From NCBI RefSeq assembly GCF_024178165.1, contig NZ_JAMZIE010000002.1, positions 124,001-188,000 of the forward strand: DNA of 64,000 bases, given 5' to 3'. The stretch is from Halohasta salina (GTDB lineage: Archaea > Halobacteriota > Halobacteria > Halobacteriales > Haloferacaceae). This document shows positions 49,496-58,620 of this stretch, piece after piece. How positions within the stretch are numbered: position 1 is the stretch's first letter; every line of letters begins with the position of its first letter. A model generated the notes under the pieces. The model did not search any database and was not told the origin of the DNA. It saw nothing but the letters and a program-made list of their open reading frames with translations. Position numbers and translations under genes: made by a program.

Positions 49496-50329
49496 CTATC
49501 GAACGACGGTGACTGGCGCCGGTGATCGCCTCGCAACAGTTTCTGCGACACTGCCGAGGAGCACTCGTGACACACCGGATCGACCGTGGCTCCCCAGAAT
49601 CACGTGGTCGACGTCGTTGTCCTCGACGTAGTCGAGAATCGCGTCCGCCGGTCGGTTCGGCCCCCACTCGACGGCAATTGTCGACGTTACGTTGGCATCG
49701 TGTTCTTCGGCGAGCGCTTCCGCGTCAGCCAGCAACTCCTCGGCGTCGGTTTTGATCCGTTCGTAGGCCTCCTCGGAGTGGATCAACTGCCCCTCGCCGT
49801 AGTGGGTTTCCATCGGGTCGATCGCGTGGAGAATCGTAGTCTCGACGTCTGGAAAGACCGAAAGGGAGTATTCGAGCGCTTTGTGTGACTGTTCGGAGCC
49901 GTCGATGGCGACGACGTGGTGCGTCGTGCCGATCCGCTGGTGTGGGTGGACGATCGTAACCGGTACCGGTGCTCGGCGAAGGACGCGCTCGGCGACGCTC
50001 CCCAAGAGGACCCGTGCAGGCAGCGTCCGACCATGACTACCCATGATGATTTCGTCGACAGCAGCGTTCTCGGTAAAGCGGAGGATCTCACGACTCGGGT
50101 GGCCGACACGGACCTCGGTGTCGACCTCGATCTCGTTGCGCTCGGCGGTAGCGAGTAGATCCGCAAATTTCCGTTCCGGCTGTAGCTCGTCGTCGGTAGC
50201 CGCAGTGTAGCGGGAGTCGATGACGTACAGGAGCGTGATGTTCCCATCGGGAAACGCAGTGATGGCATGTTCGAGTGCGTCGGCAGCGAGTGGAGAGCCG
50301 TCTGTCGGTATCAACACATCCCGGGGCAT
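49496..50329 (-). CDS. Universal stress protein with two UspA domains
   Basis: 277 residues, two tandem UspA domains (about 1-138 and 139-277). Both carry the ATP-binding G2xG9xG(S) motif: GSHGRTLPARVLLGS and GSHGRSGVSRVLLGS. Codon choice is somewhat AT-richer than the neighbouring topoisomerase genes. Role in stress survival is general. Convergent with top6A, 23 nt apart. Confidence 0.92.
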   Translation of the reverse strand: MPRDVLIPTDGSPLAADALEHAITAFPDGNITLLYVIDSRYTAATDDELQPERKFADLLATAERNEIEVDTEVRVGHPSREILRFTENAAVDEIIMGSHGRTLPARVLLGSVAERVLRRAPVPVTIVHPHQRIGTTHHVVAIDGSEQSHKALEYSLSVFPDVETTILHAIDPMETHYGEGQLIHSEEAYERIKTDAEELLADAEALAEEHDANVTSTIAVEWGPNRPADAILDYVEDNDVDHVILGSHGRSGVSRVLLGSVAETVARRSPAPVTVVR

Positions 50330-50491
50330 ACCAGACGATTCGGTGCGGTATGTGTTAGGGGTTGTCGCAGTATTGGTGAAATTCTACAACGGTTGGGCCA
50401 CGGGTTCGGTCGGATCTACGAGCGATCGGGTCGTCATCGAGGAGTCAGTTGGTCGTTGGGACCGAGAAGGATCGGGGTTCTGTCAGGCGAT

Positions 50492-51001
50492 TTAACCCAT
50501 GAGATCACCGATGGTCTGGGCAGTATCAACCACACGATCGACGACATAGGTCGCCGCACCGCCGACGACTCCAGTCGATTCGATCTCGATTCGATCGTTC
50601 GCATATGCGGTTTGGAACGTTCCAACCGGATCATCAGCGGTTGCTAATTCACATGCGGTTCCACGATCCGTTTCGACGATAACGTCCGGATCGGACGGCT
50701 CACCGGTTTCGATGCCCGTAACGGTGAACTCGTCGTCGGTCGACACCGTATAATCAGTTGTCTCTGCGCCCTCGATGTGGAGATGAGTCGTGTTCGATGA
50801 GAGGGCTGGTTTGATCGCACCCGGGATCTGATCGGTATTCGATTCGAAGAGTGACACAGCGGTTTCGATATCAACCGTTGCCTGCGTTCCATCACAACGG
50901 ATCTCTGTTGTCCCAGTCGGAGCAGTCTGCCCATAGACGGGCATCATCAGCACACCCGCCGAAACCACGAGCGCGATTCCGACAGCTATCGACTGTCTCA
51001 T
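50492..51001 (-). CDS. Secreted protein, function unknown
   Basis: 169 residues with a signal peptide (MRQSIAVGIALVVSAGVLMMPVYG, cleavage near 24). The mature part is beta-rich with TEIRCDGTQATVDI, LHIEGAETTDYTV and an RIEIESTGVVGGAATYVVDRVVD end; two cysteines could form a disulfide. No family recognised. GC lower than the surroundings. Confidence 0.65.
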   Translation of the reverse strand: MRQSIAVGIALVVSAGVLMMPVYGQTAPTGTTEIRCDGTQATVDIETAVSLFESNTDQIPGAIKPALSSNTTHLHIEGAETTDYTVSTDDEFTVTGIETGEPSDPDVIVETDRGTACELATADDPVGTFQTAYANDRIEIESTGVVGGAATYVVDRVVDTAQTIGDLMG

Positions 51002-51291
51002 AGATGGGATATTACTTTCCGGTCACATAGTCTTTCTTCGGTACCCGCCTTGCAGTCAAGTGGTTCGAGAAACGATATAGCGTGTTCGGCCCCCTGTTGG
51101 AGATCGAGTTTCGTTATACGGCTGTTGGAGACAAAACAGCATTCGGGCCGGGCCAGCAAACGTTCGGTCGGTCGACGCTGTTCGATTGCGGGCCTCGGTG
51201 CCATTTGTTGTGGCTGGATTGGTACCCTGTGGCCACCGGTCGACCGAGTCGGCGAGAAGGCTTAGGTGGCGGTTCGTGGTAGCCACCCCCG

Positions 51292-51855
51292 ATGAGCCTC
51301 CAAGACGCCATCGAACGACGACTTCACAGGACCGCGCGGGACGACGACCGGTTGCCGGAGAGTTCCCGTGGGATTCATGCGGCGGTCGCGGCGGTTCGCG
51401 GCCTCCAAGCGGGGTTCGTGGCGACACTGATCATGACTGCCTTTCGGCTCCCGATCATGCGGTCGCTGCCGCCGTCGACGAACTTCTGGGCACGGTACAT
51501 CGGTTGTGGTGATACCGGCGACTATCCCGTGATCGGCCTCCTGTTGCACCTCCTGTATGAGACCTGCGGCGGAGCCGTCTTCGGCGGACTGTTCGCGTTG
51601 TTGTCCGCGGAACGCACCATCGAACCCGAACAACGGGGGATCGTCTGGGGATCAGTGTTCGGCATGGTACTGTCGGTGTTCGGGACACAGGTCGTCCTTG
51701 AGGGGTTGCTGGACAGCCGCCTCGATGCCGACGAACTCACGTTGTTCCACGCCGGCCATCTCGTCTACGGTATCGCCCTCGGCGCGTGGGTCGGCTCCCG
51801 AACCGAGGGGGTCGAGAACGTCCAAACCGAGTACGATTACGAACCCGACGCGTAA
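51292..51855 (+). CDS. Four-TM membrane protein, haloarchaeal
   Basis: 187 residues. Helices about 37-53, 80-102, 118-138 and 150-167, with a soluble N-terminus (MSLQDAIERRLHRTARDDDRL). Loops hold PPSTNFWARYIGCGDTGDYPVIG and the ending VYGIALGAWVGSR. Similar proteins exist in other haloarchaea. Function unknown. Confidence 0.72.
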   Translation: MSLQDAIERRLHRTARDDDRLPESSRGIHAAVAAVRGLQAGFVATLIMTAFRLPIMRSLPPSTNFWARYIGCGDTGDYPVIGLLLHLLYETCGGAVFGGLFALLSAERTIEPEQRGIVWGSVFGMVLSVFGTQVVLEGLLDSRLDADELTLFHAGHLVYGIALGAWVGSRTEGVENVQTEYDYEPDA

Positions 51856-51938
51856 GCATATACCCTGAAAATCGGTGGCGATCTCCCGGAACACTCGGGC
51901 CACGCACGTCGGCAGCCCGTTGGTCGACAACGAATTCA

Positions 51939-52055
51939 ATGAGCCGTCCCCTCGACACCGCGCTCCCCGAATGGCTGCGACGGGTCGACGACGAATGGGT
52001 CGACCTCTCGATTGGCAACGAACCTGCCGGAAGGCGTGTGGAATTCGAGAACTAA
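51939..52055 (+). CDS. Possible 38-residue ORF
   Basis: ATG 51939 to TAA: MSRPLDTALPEWLRRVDDEW then an acidic/basic end. The composition is haloarchaeal but there is no other support; it could be a remnant of a larger gene. Low confidence. Confidence 0.22.
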   Translation: MSRPLDTALPEWLRRVDDEWVDLSIGNEPAGRRVEFEN

Positions 52056-52093
52056 ACCAGACGCTTTTCATCGGACCGAGCAGATGTGTGCGT

Positions 52094-52501
52094 ATGGGTG
52101 TAAACCAAACAACGCAGTCGGATAGTCTCATTCAGTGGCCGTCCAATCCGGTCGGCTACGTGGCGATACTGATGGCCCTCATTACGGGCATTATCCACCT
52201 CGTGGCGACGACACGAGCCATCGAGATGAGTGTCGTGCTCGCCGTCCTGTTCGTGCTCAACGGACTGGGATTCCTCGGCGGAGCCGCACTGTATCTCACG
52301 CAGTTCTGGCGACGCTGGCTGTTCCTCGCGGCTGCGGTGTACTCGCTGGTGACGATTCTCGCGCTGTTCCCATTCCGCGGCTGGGGAATCGAGGCGTTCT
52401 ACATGGACGGATCGATCAACCCGATCGTCGTCGTCACGAAGGTCGCCGAGGCCCTCCTCGCGGTCGTTTCGATCTATCTGTACCGTAGCACTGCCGAGTA
52501 A
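52094..52501 (+). CDS. Four-TM membrane protein, haloarchaeal (DUF7475-like)
   Basis: 135 residues from ATG 52094 (MGVNQTTQSDSLIQW). Four hydrophobic helices (about 20-37, 43-62, 71-89, 110-130) with little loop sequence except YLTQFWRRWLF and FPFRGWGIEAFYMDG. The last residues are short (YRSTAE). I recognise a haloarchaeal family, no function. Confidence 0.75.
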   Translation: MGVNQTTQSDSLIQWPSNPVGYVAILMALITGIIHLVATTRAIEMSVVLAVLFVLNGLGFLGGAALYLTQFWRRWLFLAAAVYSLVTILALFPFRGWGIEAFYMDGSINPIVVVTKVAEALLAVVSIYLYRSTAE

Positions 52502-52625
52502 GACGGATGCCGCATCGGGCGCGTCGACCGACGGAACACGCCCGATCTATCGTGTACTATTCACACAGTACTGGGCCAGTAAAACGGCGGTCGACTACGG
52601 GGAATCGGCGTGTTCGGCGGCCGCC

Positions 52626-53051
52626 TCAGGTGTAGTTCTCGACCAGCGTCGTGAGTTGGGCTTTGGGTTTGACGCCGACGGTCTGTTCGACGGCCTCGCC
52701 GTCGCTGAACAGGACCATCGTCGGCACGCCACGGACGCCGTACTGCTGGGCCAGCGGCTGGAGGCGGTCGATGTCGACCTTGGCGACGGCGGCGTCGGTC
52801 TCGGCGGCGACCTGTTCGACGATCGGTTCGAGCTGCTGGCAGGGCCCACACCAGTCGGCATAGAAGTCGACCAACACCACGTCGTGACTTTCCGTGACCT
52901 CGGAGAAGTGGTCGACGCTCTCGATGTGAATCGGCGTGTCGGGTGCCCCGGCTGCCGAGTCGTCGTCGGCACCGTTGTCGGTGCCGAGCTGCTCCAACAG
53001 CTGTTCGCGTCGGCGCTCCTTGATTTCCTCGATGGTATCGGCGTCGCTCAT
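52626..53051 (-). CDS. trxA: Thioredoxin
   Basis: 141 residues from ATG 53051. An N-terminal helix (DTIEEIKERRREQLLEQLG) and acidic linker precede a normal thioredoxin fold with WCGPC (Cys68, Cys71) and the RGVPTMVLF cis-proline segment. The N-terminal helix-linker extension is typical of a set of haloarchaeal thioredoxins. TTATAAAG on the reverse strand at about 53078-53085 gives a TATA box. Confidence 0.95.
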   Translation of the reverse strand: MSDADTIEEIKERRREQLLEQLGTDNGADDDSAAGAPDTPIHIESVDHFSEVTESHDVVLVDFYADWCGPCQQLEPIVEQVAAETDAAVAKVDIDRLQPLAQQYGVRGVPTMVLFSDGEAVEQTVGVKPKAQLTTLVENYT

Positions 53052-53356
53052 ACGGCTACCGATACGTGACTGGACTTTATAATTGTGTCTTTTGAGTACA
53101 ATACTGTTGCGTGACTGCTCCGAGAGCGAGCGGTGATGAACGGAAGCGAACGGTCTGTGCTGTGGTTGTTGCGTACTCCCCGTGATGTCGTGGATTCGAC
53201 GCCAGCAGTTATGTGCTTGGGTTACAATACAAAGTCGACAGTACCTGTGGTGGCCGTTGTGGTCGGCGGCGGCACCAACGGGAACCAGTATCGGTCGGTA
53301 GGGCGGCAACGATACATATTAACTTTGTTCCCGCGTGGCGACTAACGATAGACGTT
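53052..53356. other. 305-nt intergenic region with divergent promoters
   Basis: The thioredoxin promoter is near 53080 (reverse strand). An AT-rich element (ACATATTAAC, about 53315-53324) is roughly 35 nt before the DUF47 gene at 53357. Between them no gene is convincing. Confidence 0.55.
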
Positions 53357-54064
53357 ATGTCCACCGAACCCACTTTCGGCGAGGAGTTAGAGTCCCTCAC
53401 CGAGACGTATCTCGACCGGCTCGGCGACTGTATCGGCCTGCTTCCCGACCTCCTCGACCAGTATCGGGCTGGCGAGGACTACGAGTCGACGCTCGACGAG
53501 ATCCAGGAGATCGAAAGCGAGTGCGACCGACTCAACCGGACGATCAACGGGACGATCACCAACGCCGGCGCGGAGGATATCGGGCTACTCAACTCCCGGG
53601 TCCACTTCAACACCTCCTCGCTGATCAGTTTCTACGGCAGCCTCGACGTGGTCGCCAACCTCACCGAACGGATCGGCCAGGAGCTCCACATGATCCAGCC
53701 CGACCACGACAACGCGTGTTTCGAGCGGATGGTCGAGATGGCCGAGAGCGCCGCCGACGGGATGGCACCGCTGGCCGACGTCGTCGTCCGGTTCATCCAC
53801 AGCCTCAGTACGACCGACGAGTCCGACACCCTGACCGAGGAGATCGACGCCGTCCGGCGGATGGAAAGCGAGTGCGACGAACTCCGCAACGGGATCATCA
53901 CCGACGCCTTCGACGGCGCGGTCGACGACCCACTTCTGTACCGGGAGTTCGCCATCCTGCTGGACAAACTCGCCAACACGATGGAAGACGTCACCGATCA
54001 GGTCATCGTGATCGCGAGCAACGAGCCCGGCATCGTCACCGAGCCCGACCCGCAGTGGGAGTAG
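53357..54064 (+). CDS. DUF47/PhoU-like protein
   Basis: 235 residues, all-helical. The two helical repeats hold metal-binding acidic motifs: EIQEIESECDRLNRT (about 47-61) and AVRRMESECDELRN (about 169-182), the PhoU/DUF47 ExxxD-type signature. Relatives regulate phosphate transport, often next to a PiT permease; no phosphate transporter is adjacent here. Start ATG 53357 (MSTEPTFGEELESL). Confidence 0.9.
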   Translation: MSTEPTFGEELESLTETYLDRLGDCIGLLPDLLDQYRAGEDYESTLDEIQEIESECDRLNRTINGTITNAGAEDIGLLNSRVHFNTSSLISFYGSLDVVANLTERIGQELHMIQPDHDNACFERMVEMAESAADGMAPLADVVVRFIHSLSTTDESDTLTEEIDAVRRMESECDELRNGIITDAFDGAVDDPLLYREFAILLDKLANTMEDVTDQVIVIASNEPGIVTEPDPQWE

Positions 54065-54142
54065 GCTCCCGTCGACTAACTGGTCGCAATAGCGTCCCGA
54101 TCCGACGAAAACACCGTTGCTGATGCGGCGACACTGTCGGCT

Positions 54143-54658
54143 ATGGGACGCGACCTCGATATTATCGACCGGAAGATCCTCTCGAGTCTCCAGGAGGACG
54201 CCCGCAACAGCACCGCCCAGGAGCTCGCCGATACGGTCGGCGTCTCGGCCAGCACCGTCCGCAACCGGATCGCCCTGCTCGAATCCGACGGGATCATCCG
54301 GGGGTACTATCCCGAGATCGACTACGAGAACGCCAACATCCCGCTCAAGATGACGTTCGTGCTCACCGTGCCGCCGACAGAGATGACCGACTACTCCGAG
54401 CGGGTGCGCCTGATCCCCGGCGTGATCGACATCCGGGAGATGGTGACCGGCCGCCGGAACCTCTACGTCGACGTGGTGACCGGGGACTCCTCAAAACTCA
54501 CCACTATCACCGACGAGATGCACGAACTCGGCGTCGATATCGAGAGTTCGGAGCTGATGCGCCGCCGCCGCGTCCAACCGTTCAACTTCTTCCGGCCGGA
54601 CTCGGCCGAGGGCCGTCGCCACGATGATGCCGGGGACACGACGGTGGACCGAACGTGA
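54143..54658 (+). CDS. Lrp/AsnC family transcriptional regulator
   Basis: 171 residues. AsnC-type HTH at about 5-55 (DIIDRKILSSLQEDAR and SASTVRNRIALLESDGIIRGY). The C-terminal part is a RAM-like ligand domain (FVLTVPPTEMTDYSERVRLIPGVIDIREMVTGRRNLYV). A short disordered tail follows. Effector unknown, commonly an amino acid. Located 79 nt after the DUF47 gene. Confidence 0.95.
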   Translation: MGRDLDIIDRKILSSLQEDARNSTAQELADTVGVSASTVRNRIALLESDGIIRGYYPEIDYENANIPLKMTFVLTVPPTEMTDYSERVRLIPGVIDIREMVTGRRNLYVDVVTGDSSKLTTITDEMHELGVDIESSELMRRRRVQPFNFFRPDSAEGRRHDDAGDTTVDRT

Positions 54659-55041
54659 CAGATCGCAACTAGTACGACGGGATCGAAACGAACCAGCGAT
54701 CACACAATCCGGCCGACATTCAGGTTCGGATCCTGGCCTTGTCGGTGTGGATTGCACAGAAAACACTGTCCGAATACGACTATTACACAACAATCAGCAA
54801 ATATTGAACGTTATATTTATCTTCTCAGGAGTGTTCGGATCGATAGGGAACAACGCCGGTATGCGTACGATCGGCAGCCCGATGTCGCTGGTCCGTTCCC
54901 ACCTCCCCTTCCCCCACCCCCGGTCTCTGCCCCGGGACCCCACCCCCGGTCCCGACCCACCCGCCGGATCAACTCGTTTTCCGCCCTCTTGGACTCGGTT
55001 TCCCTGCCGCCAGGCTTTCCAAGTGTCGGTCGTCCGGACTG
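54659..55041. other. 383-nt region with orphan TATA box and C-rich (G4-forming on reverse strand) tract
   Basis: A strong TATTTAT-type box (TTATATTTAT, 54811-54820) points rightward with no credible gene behind it. From 54900 to about 54965 the plus strand is almost free of purines other than some G/A pairs, with many CCCC runs; the reverse strand therefore has four or more G-runs. An ATG at 54861 opens a Pro/Arg-rich frame that soon runs antisense to the next gene. Confidence 0.5.
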
Positions 55042-55905
55042 TCACACGGCCGTCGACTCGGCCTCGTCGCTCTCGGATTCGGTCCGCCCGTCCAACGTCT
55101 CGAAGTCGAAGGTGGCGAACGCTTGTGGCACCGTGCCCTCGGTCGCATAGACGTAGAGCGCGGTTTTGACGATCCCCTGGACCGTTCGACCGACGAGGTA
55201 GACGCCGACCGAGACGGCCGCGACGCCGACGAGGACGGTCGTTGTCCCGACCCACGGCACGAGGCCGAACAGCCCGACGCCGACGGCGACGACCGCCGCG
55301 ACGCTGCCGAGCCAGACGACGAACTGCAGCAGGCCGATCCCGAAGTTCGACCCCAGCGTCTCGCCCCACGTGCCCCGAAACGTTGCAGCACTCCGGGCGA
55401 ACAGCCCGCGGGCCGAGACGTCTTCGAAGACGATCACCGGAACGACGAACAGCGTCGCAATCGTCCAGCCGACGGCGAACACCGCTCCGACGAGCCGCGA
55501 GAGCAGCGACTCCGAGCGTTCCAGCGACCGCAGAACCACCCCGACGAACGCCGAGATCGCCGCCCAGACCGCCAGCGGGCGTCGCTTCTCCCAGGCGGCG
55601 GCCAGCCCTGCCCGCAGCGTCGGCTCTCGGCCGTGGAAGGCCTCCCCGACCGACGCCACCAGCCCGGCGGTGACGAACGCGGCGACGAACGTCGTGGCGA
55701 AATACACGCCGAAGAACCCCACGACCGACTGCCAGCCCGTCGTCAGGTCGACGGTGAAGACGGCGACGTACAGTCCCACCCACAACAGCAGGCTCGCGCT
55801 CCCGCCGACCAGCGGGAACGCCACAAGCGTCGGATGGCGGCGGAGGACCTGCAGGCTGCTGCGGGTGAGCCGCAGCCCGGTCGTAAACCGCCGTACCAGT
55901 CGCAT
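55042..55905 (-). CDS. DUF6159-like multi-pass membrane protein
   Basis: 287 residues. N-terminus RRFTTGLRLTRSSLQVLRRHPTLVAFPLVGG matches the DUF6159 pattern. Six TM helices follow (about 25-50, 65-90, 110-128, 138-160, 185-215, 225-250). The C-terminus ends with an acidic SESDEAESTAV. Role unknown. Confidence 0.83.
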   Translation of the reverse strand: MRLVRRFTTGLRLTRSSLQVLRRHPTLVAFPLVGGSASLLLWVGLYVAVFTVDLTTGWQSVVGFFGVYFATTFVAAFVTAGLVASVGEAFHGREPTLRAGLAAAWEKRRPLAVWAAISAFVGVVLRSLERSESLLSRLVGAVFAVGWTIATLFVVPVIVFEDVSARGLFARSAATFRGTWGETLGSNFGIGLLQFVVWLGSVAAVVAVGVGLFGLVPWVGTTTVLVGVAAVSVGVYLVGRTVQGIVKTALYVYATEGTVPQAFATFDFETLDGRTESESDEAESTAV

Positions 55906-56092
55906 AGACGATACGTCTCGCGTCGACTACTAAAAGGGTACGTCCAGCCACGGCTCGGAGCCGATCAGTCGGTTACACTCGGGTTCCGTGGTCAAGCGCA
56001 GTGTGGGCTGTCGGCGCGGCGGTGACGTCGACGCCCAAGGTGGCTTCGAAAGCTATCGAGCGTGGATCGAAAGCAAGCGGAACAGCCGACGC

Positions 56093-56746
56093 CTACCCCT
56101 GCATCAGGTTCATCACTTCGTCGGCGACCTCGGGTTCGACGGCGATGACGTAGCGACGGCCAGCGGTCAGCGTGGTGTCCGACCGAGCGACGCGGTTGCC
56201 ATCGTCGTCGGAGACGACCAGTGCGCCGGCGGGAAACCGGACCTTGCTGAGCTGTTTCCCGGCCGCGGGGGCTCCCTCAGTGACACGGACGAGCATGATG
56301 TCGAGGGTGCTGGTCACGTCGGCCAGCGTCTGCATGTCGCGGCCGATGATCTCGTCGGCCGCGACCCGTGCACCGGCGTGTTCGGGGAAGACGACCGCGT
56401 CGACGAACCGGGTGTACTCCTGGCCGGTCGCCCGTTCGATCCGGGCGACCGTCCGGATCTCGGGGGACAGCTCCGAAGCGGCCAGACAGACGCCGAGGTT
56501 GAGTCCCGTCTCGCCGGTGAGTGCAGCGATCACATCGGCCCGTTCGATCCCCGCCTGCTCGATGATGCCCGGATCGGTCGCATCGCCCTCGATGACCGTC
56601 GCGACCCACTCGTCGGCGATCTCGTCGACGATACGCTCGTCGCGTTCGATGATCGTTACGTCGTGGCCATGGTCGGCGAGCAGTGCGGCAGTCTCGAAGC
56701 CGACGCGTCCGCCACCGGCGATGATGACGTCACGACTCCCTGTCAT
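56093..56746 (-). CDS. TrkA-type RCK protein
   Basis: 217 residues. RCK-N Rossmann (VIIAGGGRVGFETAALLADHGHDVTIIERD, GxGxxG with acidic end, about 7-36) binds NAD(H) or nucleotides. The RCK-C/TrkA-C domain (about 140-215, TSTLDIMLVRVTEGAPAAGKQLSKV) follows. It usually gates K+ uptake. Here it starts 3 nt after an amino acid permease stop, so it probably gates that transporter. Confidence 0.94.
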   Translation of the reverse strand: MTGSRDVIIAGGGRVGFETAALLADHGHDVTIIERDERIVDEIADEWVATVIEGDATDPGIIEQAGIERADVIAALTGETGLNLGVCLAASELSPEIRTVARIERATGQEYTRFVDAVVFPEHAGARVAADEIIGRDMQTLADVTSTLDIMLVRVTEGAPAAGKQLSKVRFPAGALVVSDDDGNRVARSDTTLTAGRRYVIAVEPEVADEVMNLMQG

Positions 56747-56749
56747 GGG

Positions 56750-58198
56750 TCAGCGTTCGGCCTCCGGACCCATGTCGATACCGGTCTCGGCTCCTTCCTC
56801 GGCGGGCGTTCGGACCCGATCCAAGAGGAAATAGGCCACCCCGCCCAGCAGGATCCAGCCCGCGCTGAGTCCGAGCGCCAGCGGATCCGTCCGGACGAGA
56901 TACACCACCAACACCCCGGTCAACAGCAGATTCAGCGCGATCCCGATCAGCGGTGGGGCGGGGTAGAACGGCATCTCGTAGGGGCGGTTCATATTGGGGC
57001 GTTCCCGGCGCAGTCGGATGACGGCGACGTTGACGACGATAAACGACAGCAGGAAGAACAGACTTGACATGTTGCCGGCGCTCTGTGTCGGGAGCGCGAC
57101 CGAGCCGAGCATCACCACCGCGCTCGCGAGGATCGCCACGAAGGGCGTCCCGTAGCGGTGGTGGAGCTGGCCGAACGACGGCAGGAGCTGGCCCTCCCGA
57201 CCCATCGAGAACGCCACCCGCGAGGAGGCGATGACGACCGCGTTCAGCGCGGTCAGCGTCGAGAACACCGCCCCGAAGACGATGAGCGCCCCGCCGTTTT
57301 GGATGATCGGGAGCCCGGTCGGCATGAACTCGGTCGCGGCGGTGGCGATCCCGGCCTCGCCAGCCTCGGCCAACCCCTGTGCGCCGAGAGTGCCGACCGC
57401 CACGGCGACGACCGCCAGATAGACGATCACCGTCGCGATGAGGCTCAGGAAAATCGCCTTCGGGATGTTTTCCCGCGGGTTTTCCACCTCTTCGGTGACG
57501 GTGGTGATGAGGTCGTACCCTTCGAAGGCGATGAACGTCAGCCCCATCGCCGGCAGGATCGCCGCCGGGCCAGCACCCTCCGCGAACAGCGGCTGGAACT
57601 CGGCTTCCGAAAACATCGGCGAGGCCAGCCCGAAGCCGACGAAGACCACGAGGATCCCCACCTTGATGATGGTAAACACCGTCTCGGCGCTCCCGCTGGC
57701 AGCCGTCGACACCGCGTTGAGCGCGACCAGCGCGAGGACGGCGACGAACGCCAACAGGAACCCGACCGGAAGAGCGATGTCGACGACCGGGATCGCGAGC
57801 GCGTCGACTGCGTCGGGCGGGGCGACGAATCCGTACACGTGGAGCAACTCGAGGAAGTTCGGCGCGAAGCCCAGCGCGTACAGCGCCCCGGCGATCATGT
57901 AGGCGAACCAGAGCATCCACCCCATCAGGAACGACGGGAGGTCGTCGAAGATCTCACGAACGAAGGCGTAGCCGCCACCGCTTTTCGGAATCGATGCAGC
58001 GAGCTCCGCATACGAGAGGCCAGTAAACGCCGTCACGACACCGTTGAGCGTGAACACGAGGATCGCGGCAGGACCGGCGATCTCGGCGGCCAGTCCCGTG
58101 AGCACGAAGATACCGGCACCGATCATCGCCCCCATCCCGATCATCGTCGCATCTAACAGTCCGAGCTCGGCGTTCGGAGAGCGGTTGGAGCCGTCCAT
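56750..58198 (-). CDS. APC-family amino acid permease
   Basis: 482 residues, twelve TM helices. APC motif at the first helix (GLLDATMIGMGAMIGAGIFVLTG), the helix-6 motif FIAFEGYDLITTVTEE, and RPYEMPFYP before the last helices. Cationic amino acid or broader substrate; uncertain. It is transcribed with a TrkA protein 3 nt downstream. Upstream promoter near 58255-58265 (TATATTTAG on the reverse strand). Confidence 0.94.
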   Translation of the reverse strand: MDGSNRSPNAELGLLDATMIGMGAMIGAGIFVLTGLAAEIAGPAAILVFTLNGVVTAFTGLSYAELAASIPKSGGGYAFVREIFDDLPSFLMGWMLWFAYMIAGALYALGFAPNFLELLHVYGFVAPPDAVDALAIPVVDIALPVGFLLAFVAVLALVALNAVSTAASGSAETVFTIIKVGILVVFVGFGLASPMFSEAEFQPLFAEGAGPAAILPAMGLTFIAFEGYDLITTVTEEVENPRENIPKAIFLSLIATVIVYLAVVAVAVGTLGAQGLAEAGEAGIATAATEFMPTGLPIIQNGGALIVFGAVFSTLTALNAVVIASSRVAFSMGREGQLLPSFGQLHHRYGTPFVAILASAVVMLGSVALPTQSAGNMSSLFFLLSFIVVNVAVIRLRRERPNMNRPYEMPFYPAPPLIGIALNLLLTGVLVVYLVRTDPLALGLSAGWILLGGVAYFLLDRVRTPAEEGAETGIDMGPEAER

Positions 58199-58620
58199 GG
58201 CGTCCTATGGGCATAGTATCCATCGGCCCTACATGATGGTTCGGAAATCCGCTCTAAATATAGTATATATGTACTGTTCGGACATTTGACCTGTGTTCGT
58301 GAGCATGCAGTCGTCCTCAGACAGCGAGTCACCCACTGTCGGACGTCACAGTGGAGTGTCACCACCACGCCGCTGCCGACAACCGCCGACACTCGATCCG
58401 ATTGCGCGACGCGTCGACGCCGTCGAAAGCCGCCGCAGGGGAACCGATAGCGACGACTCACAGCGGCGCGAGGCGGCGTCGGAAACGTGCGTCGACAGGG
58501 GCCATTCGCGGCGGAATCGCGGTACTCGCCGTGTCAGCGGCCGCGGCCGTCACGATGGTCTCGAAAACCGGAGTATTGACTCGGCACCGATCGATAAAAA
58601 CGGGAGTAACGGACGCGGAG
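58199..58620. other. 422-nt intergenic region, no gene recognised
   Basis: The AT-rich end (58245-58275) contains the APC permease promoter. The rest is GC-rich with open frames in several phases, none having acidic halophilic composition. A short AT-rich piece (GATAAAAACGGG, about 58592-58603) precedes the FKBP stop region and may be its terminator. Confidence 0.5.

Noticed and set aside
54624-55169. Pro/Arg-rich plus-strand frames in the C-rich tract
   Set aside because: The composition follows from the C-run tract; the frame goes antisense through the DUF6159 gene. Kept only as a possible RNA.
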